A stretch of 9,122 bases of DNA, from assembly GCA_018668475.1 (NCBI GenBank), contig JABJCZ010000005.1:1-9122 (forward strand), written 5' to 3'. Below the pieces are notes generated by a model, which worked only from the letters and a program-made list of their open reading frames with translations, did no database searches and had not been told where the DNA came from. Made by a program: the position numbers and the translations under genes. The DNA comes from Alphaproteobacteria bacterium. Lineage in GTDB: Bacteria; Pseudomonadota; Alphaproteobacteria; UBA828. Of the stretch, positions 6,372 through 9,122 are shown one piece after another (the stretch's first letter is position 1; each line of letters starts with the position of its first letter).

Positions 6372-6905
6372 ATGTCTGGTGTCATTTCGATCGAAGAATT
6401 TGAGAAGACGCGGGTCGCACGCTTCGCAGACTTGAAGGGCAGCACTATGCCCATGCTGGATGCTGTTATTCCTGGGTGCGAACGGGAGATCTTTCAGATC
6501 ATCGGCAAAGGCGTCGGCGAAGACGCGTCGCAGGTCGTTCCGATCGCGGACAACCGGCATTTCAATGTCGCGGTTGTGCATTGTGAGCCGGGCAAGGGCA
6601 CGCTCCATCACGACCACAAGACCAACGAGGTCTTCATGCCGCTTGAGGGCACTTGGAAAGTGTTTTGGGGCGACGACGAAGAGAAAACCCACGTCATCCT
6701 GAACAAATGGGATGTCGCTTCCTGTCCGCCACACGTCATGCGGGGGTTCCGCAATGTTGGCGACGAGGCCGGTTACTTGTTCGTCATCGTCGGCGGTACC
6801 GAGCCTGGCAATGTCGCCTGGCGCGATGATGTGGTGGACGATGCCGCTGAACACGGCGCTGTGCGTGGCGCGGATGGGAACATCACCCTTTCGGCTGCCG
6901 AATAG
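6372..6905 (+). CDS. Cupin-domain protein, third of three tandem paralogues
   Basis: This 177-residue cupin has an ATG with AGAGGAG (6358-6364) 7 nt upstream. It shares the N-terminal T-R-V-A-R-F-A-D-L-K (13-22) and G-C-E-R-E-I-F-Q-I-I-G-K-G-V (35-48). Motif 1 differs from the other two: G-T-L-H-H-D-H-K-T-N-E (76-86), with H80, H82 and E86 as candidate ligands and an extra His79. Motif 2 is P-P-H-V-M-R-G-F-R-N (119-128): the ligand His is Arg124, and the usual Gly is His121. One residue is missing between the two motifs relative to the other copies. Downstream, G-G-T-E-P-G-N-V-A-W (141-150) matches the siblings. It follows the second cupin after 80 bp and is closed by a strong terminator, so it ends the transcription unit. 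It is probably the most divergent copy and may bind a different metal or ligand. Function unknown. Confidence 0.88.
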   Translation: MSGVISIEEFEKTRVARFADLKGSTMPMLDAVIPGCEREIFQIIGKGVGEDASQVVPIADNRHFNVAVVHCEPGKGTLHHDHKTNEVFMPLEGTWKVFWGDDEEKTHVILNKWDVASCPPHVMRGFRNVGDEAGYLFVIVGGTEPGNVAWRDDVVDDAAEHGAVRGADGNITLSAAE

Positions 6906-6934
6906 CTTCAGATCGTCTAATGCTGAAATTTATT

Positions 6935-6968
6935 CAGGGGCGCGGCCTGGCCGCGCCCCTGTTTTTTT
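6935..6968 (+). terminator. Strong Rho-independent terminator after the cupin block
   Basis: A perfect 12 bp GC-rich stem (arms 6935-6946 and 6950-6961) with a 3 nt loop (CTG) is followed at once by seven T (6962-6968). It lies 30 bp after the third cupin stop. The minus-strand reading has no T-run after the stem, so it should stop mainly the cupin transcript and is not clearly bidirectional. Confidence 0.95.
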
Positions 6969-6988
6969 GTGCCGCGGTTGCGTGTCGT

Positions 6989-7714
6989 TCAGCGGGCCCG
7001 AGGCTCACCATATCGGCGTAGTTTAGCGCCGTTGGTCCGCAGCCATTGCCGGGGTGCCGCTGTGTCATCCACCAGCAGATCGACCGTCGACCAAAACCTC
7101 TTACCGTGGTTCAGTTCGGCAAGGTGGGCGACCTCATGAGCGACCACATACTCGAGCACCTCAGCCGGTGCCATAACCAGGCGCCACGAAAACGACAGCG
7201 TGCCGGTAGACGAACAGCTGCCCCACCGAGTTGCCGGGTCGCCAATGCGAATGCGCCGTAACTTATGCCCGATCTCCCGGGCCATCCTGTTGGCCTGAGG
7301 CCGAATTGCGGCCCGGGCATCCTCTATGAGCCAGCGCCCAACGGACGCAGAAAATGCGTGTTCCGGCCCGGTGATCACCAGAAGAGCGCCAGTGCGCTCG
7401 GCATCGCGTACGGTGCCTGCCCGCGGCACCAGCGTCAGCTCCCCGGAAATATGCGGCAGGAGGGCGCCCGGCACGAATGCCACACTTGGTGGGCGCTCGG
7501 CGAGCCGAGCTGCAACCCAGGCGGATTTTTCGCCGGCAAATTCCAATGCTTCCCGCAGCGCGACTCGCTTTGGGACGACAAGCTCAATGCCGGGCTCGGT
7601 CTCGACCACCCGCAGAATAATGCGTCGCGCCCGGTTGCTCCGACGCACGGCAATATTCGTTGCCCTGCCGCCCGGCAAGTCCAGCACATGGGATTGGTGT
7701 GTGGTTTCAAGCAT
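6989..7714 (-). CDS. YgjP/DUF45-family zinc metallopeptidase (SprT-like gluzincin)
   Basis: From the ATG at 7714 the protein has 241 residues, usual for the family. The C-terminal half has the family signature: R-W-G-S-C-S-S-T-G-T-L-S-F-S-W-R (163-178), then the zinc motif H-E-V-A-H (193-197; ligands H193 and H197, catalytic E194) and N-H-G-K-R-F-W (202-208), whose H203 is the likely third ligand. The N-terminal half has the beta-rich R-R-S-N-R-A-R-R-I-I-L-R-V stretch (24-36) typical of YgjP proteins. No signal peptide or membrane segment, so cytoplasmic. A TTG 12 nt upstream (7726) is a possible alternative start; neither has a strong ribosome site. It follows the CoA-transferase beta gene by about 50 bp on the same strand and may be co-transcribed, but a functional link is not evident. 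The substrate of this family is poorly defined. Confidence 0.92.
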   Translation of the reverse strand: MLETTHQSHVLDLPGGRATNIAVRRSNRARRIILRVVETEPGIELVVPKRVALREALEFAGEKSAWVAARLAERPPSVAFVPGALLPHISGELTLVPRAGTVRDAERTGALLVITGPEHAFSASVGRWLIEDARAAIRPQANRMAREIGHKLRRIRIGDPATRWGSCSSTGTLSFSWRLVMAPAEVLEYVVAHEVAHLAELNHGKRFWSTVDLLVDDTAAPRQWLRTNGAKLRRYGEPRAR

Positions 7715-7767
7715 GGTCACACCCAACTGTTACCGATTCGCAGCGCCACGGCCAGCAGTGGATTGGG

Positions 7768-8523
7768 TCACGCCGTCGCAGCGGCGATTCCGAGAATCGC
7801 GCTCGCGAATTTTGGGTAGACCTCGGCAATCTGAACGCCAACCTCGCCCCGGATTAGCGCAAGTGTTTGCGCGTCCGGTGGCAATGTTTCGCCAACCCCG
7901 GCGGGCTCTCTGTAGGCAAAGCCGGTGTTGTCCCGAATGCTCTGCAGGCTCTCGCCGGGATGCAGGCTGGCCAGGGCAAAGCAATTTTCCGCTTTGTCCC
8001 AATTGAACACACAACGCCCGGTGACCAGCGCATGGGGCCCACCCGGTCGGTAAATATTGCCGGCGCTGGTGCCTGGCGCGCTCACGAAGTCTACCTTGTC
8101 GACCAATACTCGCCGGGTGTGCTCTTCACGAAACAGAATGACCCGCGGGATCAAAAAATAGAGATAGGCTGAGCCATAGGTGCCGGCAAAGCGCACCGTC
8201 ACATCCGGATAGTTGCCCAGACCCACCAGGTTGACATTGGCGTGCCCGTCAATCTGTCCGCCACCAAGAAAGAACGCATCGATGCGCCCTTGCGCCGCGC
8301 AATCGAACAGCTCCCGACCGCCGTCGGTGAAGTCATTGCGCAGCCGGCTGCCCAAAACGGTCACGCGCGGTTTCCCGCTACCACGCGCTGCGGCAACCAA
8401 AGCCGCCGCGCCGGGAATTGGCGACGATGCCCCCACGGCGATATGCCCGAGGCCATCCAGCATCGTTGCGATCGTGGCGATCAGCAGCTCAGTGCGCGTT
8501 GCCGTCGCGTCCGCCGCGCTCAT
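7768..8523 (-). CDS. CoA-transferase family I, beta subunit (GctB/IpdB-like)
   Basis: This 251-residue protein matches the beta subunit of glutaconate CoA-transferase-like enzymes (COG2057). Recognisable blocks in order: V-G-A-S-S-P-I-P (30-37), L-G-S-R-L-R-N-D-F-T-D-G-G-R-E-L-F-D (57-74), A-A-Q-G-R-I-D-A-F-F-L-G-G-G-Q-I-D-G-H-A-N-V-N (76-98), the R-F-A-G-T-Y-G-S-A-Y-L-Y region (111-122), V-D-F-V-S-A-P-G (144-151) and L-H-P-G (187-190). The start overlaps the alpha-subunit stop as ATGA (8520-8523), so the two are translationally coupled and should form a cytoplasmic heteromer. The Glu-containing E-N-G/E-S-G active-site motif of classical beta subunits is not visible; the aligned place reads L-G-S-R-L-R-N. 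It may therefore belong to the IpdB-like branch, where a CoA-ester hydrolase/ring-opening role is known, and not be a true transferase. The substrate is unknown. Confidence 0.88.
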   Translation of the reverse strand: MSAADATATRTELLIATIATMLDGLGHIAVGASSPIPGAAALVAAARGSGKPRVTVLGSRLRNDFTDGGRELFDCAAQGRIDAFFLGGGQIDGHANVNLVGLGNYPDVTVRFAGTYGSAYLYFLIPRVILFREEHTRRVLVDKVDFVSAPGTSAGNIYRPGGPHALVTGRCVFNWDKAENCFALASLHPGESLQSIRDNTGFAYREPAGVGETLPPDAQTLALIRGEVGVQIAEVYPKFASAILGIAAATA

Positions 8524-9122
8524 TCAGCAGCGGCCGCGCTGGGGGCGAATTCATCGAGGTAACGATTGAAGCCGTCTTCAGTTCTGGCTATCTCGGCGTA
8601 GTGAGCGAGATGAGCCGAATCTGCCGCATACCAGTCAGTCAGGCCGAGGGGCCAGGCGCCTTTCGGTGCTTCCGCAATGGCGCTGACATACAAGCCGGGC
8701 AATGTGCCTGCCGCCGTTTCTTCCGAAGCCATCAGGTCGATGTCCCTGACCTCCTCAACGGTTACGCAGGTTTCGCGTGCCGCGTGGGCGATGGTCGCCA
8801 GCTCGCGCCGCCGCCCGATCCAGACATTACCCCGACGGTCAGCATAGGGAGCGTGGAAGAGCGCGATGTCCGGTTTCAGCGCTGGCAGCAACACGATCGG
8901 GTCGTTGCCACCGAAGGGGTTGTCGGTCACTTTCCAATCGGGCCGATTGGCCAGCACGTCCGAGCCGATAATGCCCCTGAGCGGCATGAAGGGAATACCT
9001 TTTTCGCTCGCCTGAAGAGCGGCGTGAATTGCCGGGCAGGTGGAATCGATAATGTTGAGTGAGCCTGCTTTGGCCGCGGCGGTAAATCGTGGTGCCGCGC
9101 CATGTTCCCCAAGACTGACGGC
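8520..9122 (-). CDS. CoA-transferase family I, alpha subunit (GctA/IpdA-like), partial
   Basis: The frame is open from the right window edge to a TGA at 8520-8522 and encodes the last 200 residues; the N-terminus lies outside. An internal ATG at 8987 is not the start, because the 45 codons before it are also family-like (D-S-T-C-P-A-I-H, then G-I-P-F-M-P-L-R-G-I-I-G-S-D across that ATG). Further blocks are N-P-F-G-G-N-D-P-I, A-L-K-P-D-I-A-L-F-H-A-P-Y-A-D and G-N-V-W-I-G, all typical of the alpha subunit of glutaconate CoA-transferase-like proteins (COG1788). Family members are usually around 280-320 residues, so roughly a third is missing. It pairs with the beta subunit through the 4 bp stop/start overlap. 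The reaction is presumably transfer or hydrolysis of CoA on a carboxylic acid intermediate in a catabolic pathway; the acid cannot be identified from this fragment. Confidence 0.88.
   Translation of the reverse strand, partial: AVSLGEHGAAPRFTAAAKAGSLNIIDSTCPAIHAALQASEKGIPFMPLRGIIGSDVLANRPDWKVTDNPFGGNDPIVLLPALKPDIALFHAPYADRRGNVWIGRRRELATIAHAARETCVTVEEVRDIDLMASEETAAGTLPGLYVSAIAEAPKGAWPLGLTDWYAADSAHLAHYAEIARTEDGFNRYLDEFAPSAAAAE

Noticed and set aside
4903..6854. Long minus-strand open frames opposite each cupin (220, 165 and 191 codons at 4903-5565, 5725-6222 and 6279-6854) with some similarity to one another
   Set aside because: They mirror the similarity of the sense-strand cupins and lack ribosome sites and recognisable domains. 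The sense frames have full cupin motifs and good ribosome sites, so the antisense frames are shadows.
7326..8006. Plus-strand open frame of 226 codons
   Set aside because: It runs antisense across the metallopeptidase and CoA-transferase genes, both clear by motif. Its composition (Arg/Pro/Ser-rich) is typical of a high-GC shadow frame.
8520..8987. A complete 155-residue gene starting at the ATG at 8987
   Set aside because: The 45 codons upstream to the window edge are open and carry alpha-subunit family motifs continuous with the rest, so this is the end of a longer gene.
1..9122. Mobile elements, CRISPR arrays, tRNA or rRNA genes
   Set aside because: I saw no transposase or integrase motifs, no regularly spaced repeats, no cloverleaf-like segments and no rRNA-like sequence on either strand.

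Overview
The window is typical Gram-negative proteobacterial chromosome: moderately high GC, dense genes, ATGA start/stop overlaps and good AGGAG ribosome sites. The gene content (a YgjP-type metallopeptidase, a two-subunit family I CoA-transferase, a TetR-controlled MMPL export operon) fits an alphaproteobacterium best, but this is an impression from protein style and not a phylogenetic result. No RNA gene, insertion sequence, CRISPR array or phage gene was seen.

Left part (1-4622, all minus strand). A TetR-family regulator gene (4622-3996) lies upstream of a three-gene envelope operon: an RND/MMPL exporter of 12 predicted membrane segments, a periplasmic LolA-like protein and an outer-membrane beta-barrel-type protein of DUF1302 style cut by the window edge. 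Together they cover inner membrane, periplasm and outer membrane, so the natural reading is a trans-envelope route for a hydrophobic or lipid-like substrate. Between tetR and the exporter there is a credible minus-strand promoter whose spacer and -10 box are covered by a 6+6 bp inverted repeat (TGAACA-N10-TGTTCA). A 23 bp near-perfect palindrome lies closer to the exporter gene.

Middle part (4623-6970, plus strand). After a 397 bp divergent intergenic region come three tandem paralogous single-domain cupins of 178, 176 and 177 residues, each with its own Shine-Dalgarno site. The set ends in a very strong intrinsic terminator (6935-6968). All three keep the HxH and Glu of cupin motif 1, but the His of motif 2 is Arg in every copy (an RGFRN block). 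Their function is not recognisable from sequence. This repeated, divergent cupin set is the least explained part of the window.

Right part (6989-9122, minus strand). A translationally coupled pair of CoA-transferase subunits (alpha incomplete at the window edge, beta complete) is followed by a YgjP/DUF45 zinc metallopeptidase. This block converges on the cupin block, and the terminator lies between them.
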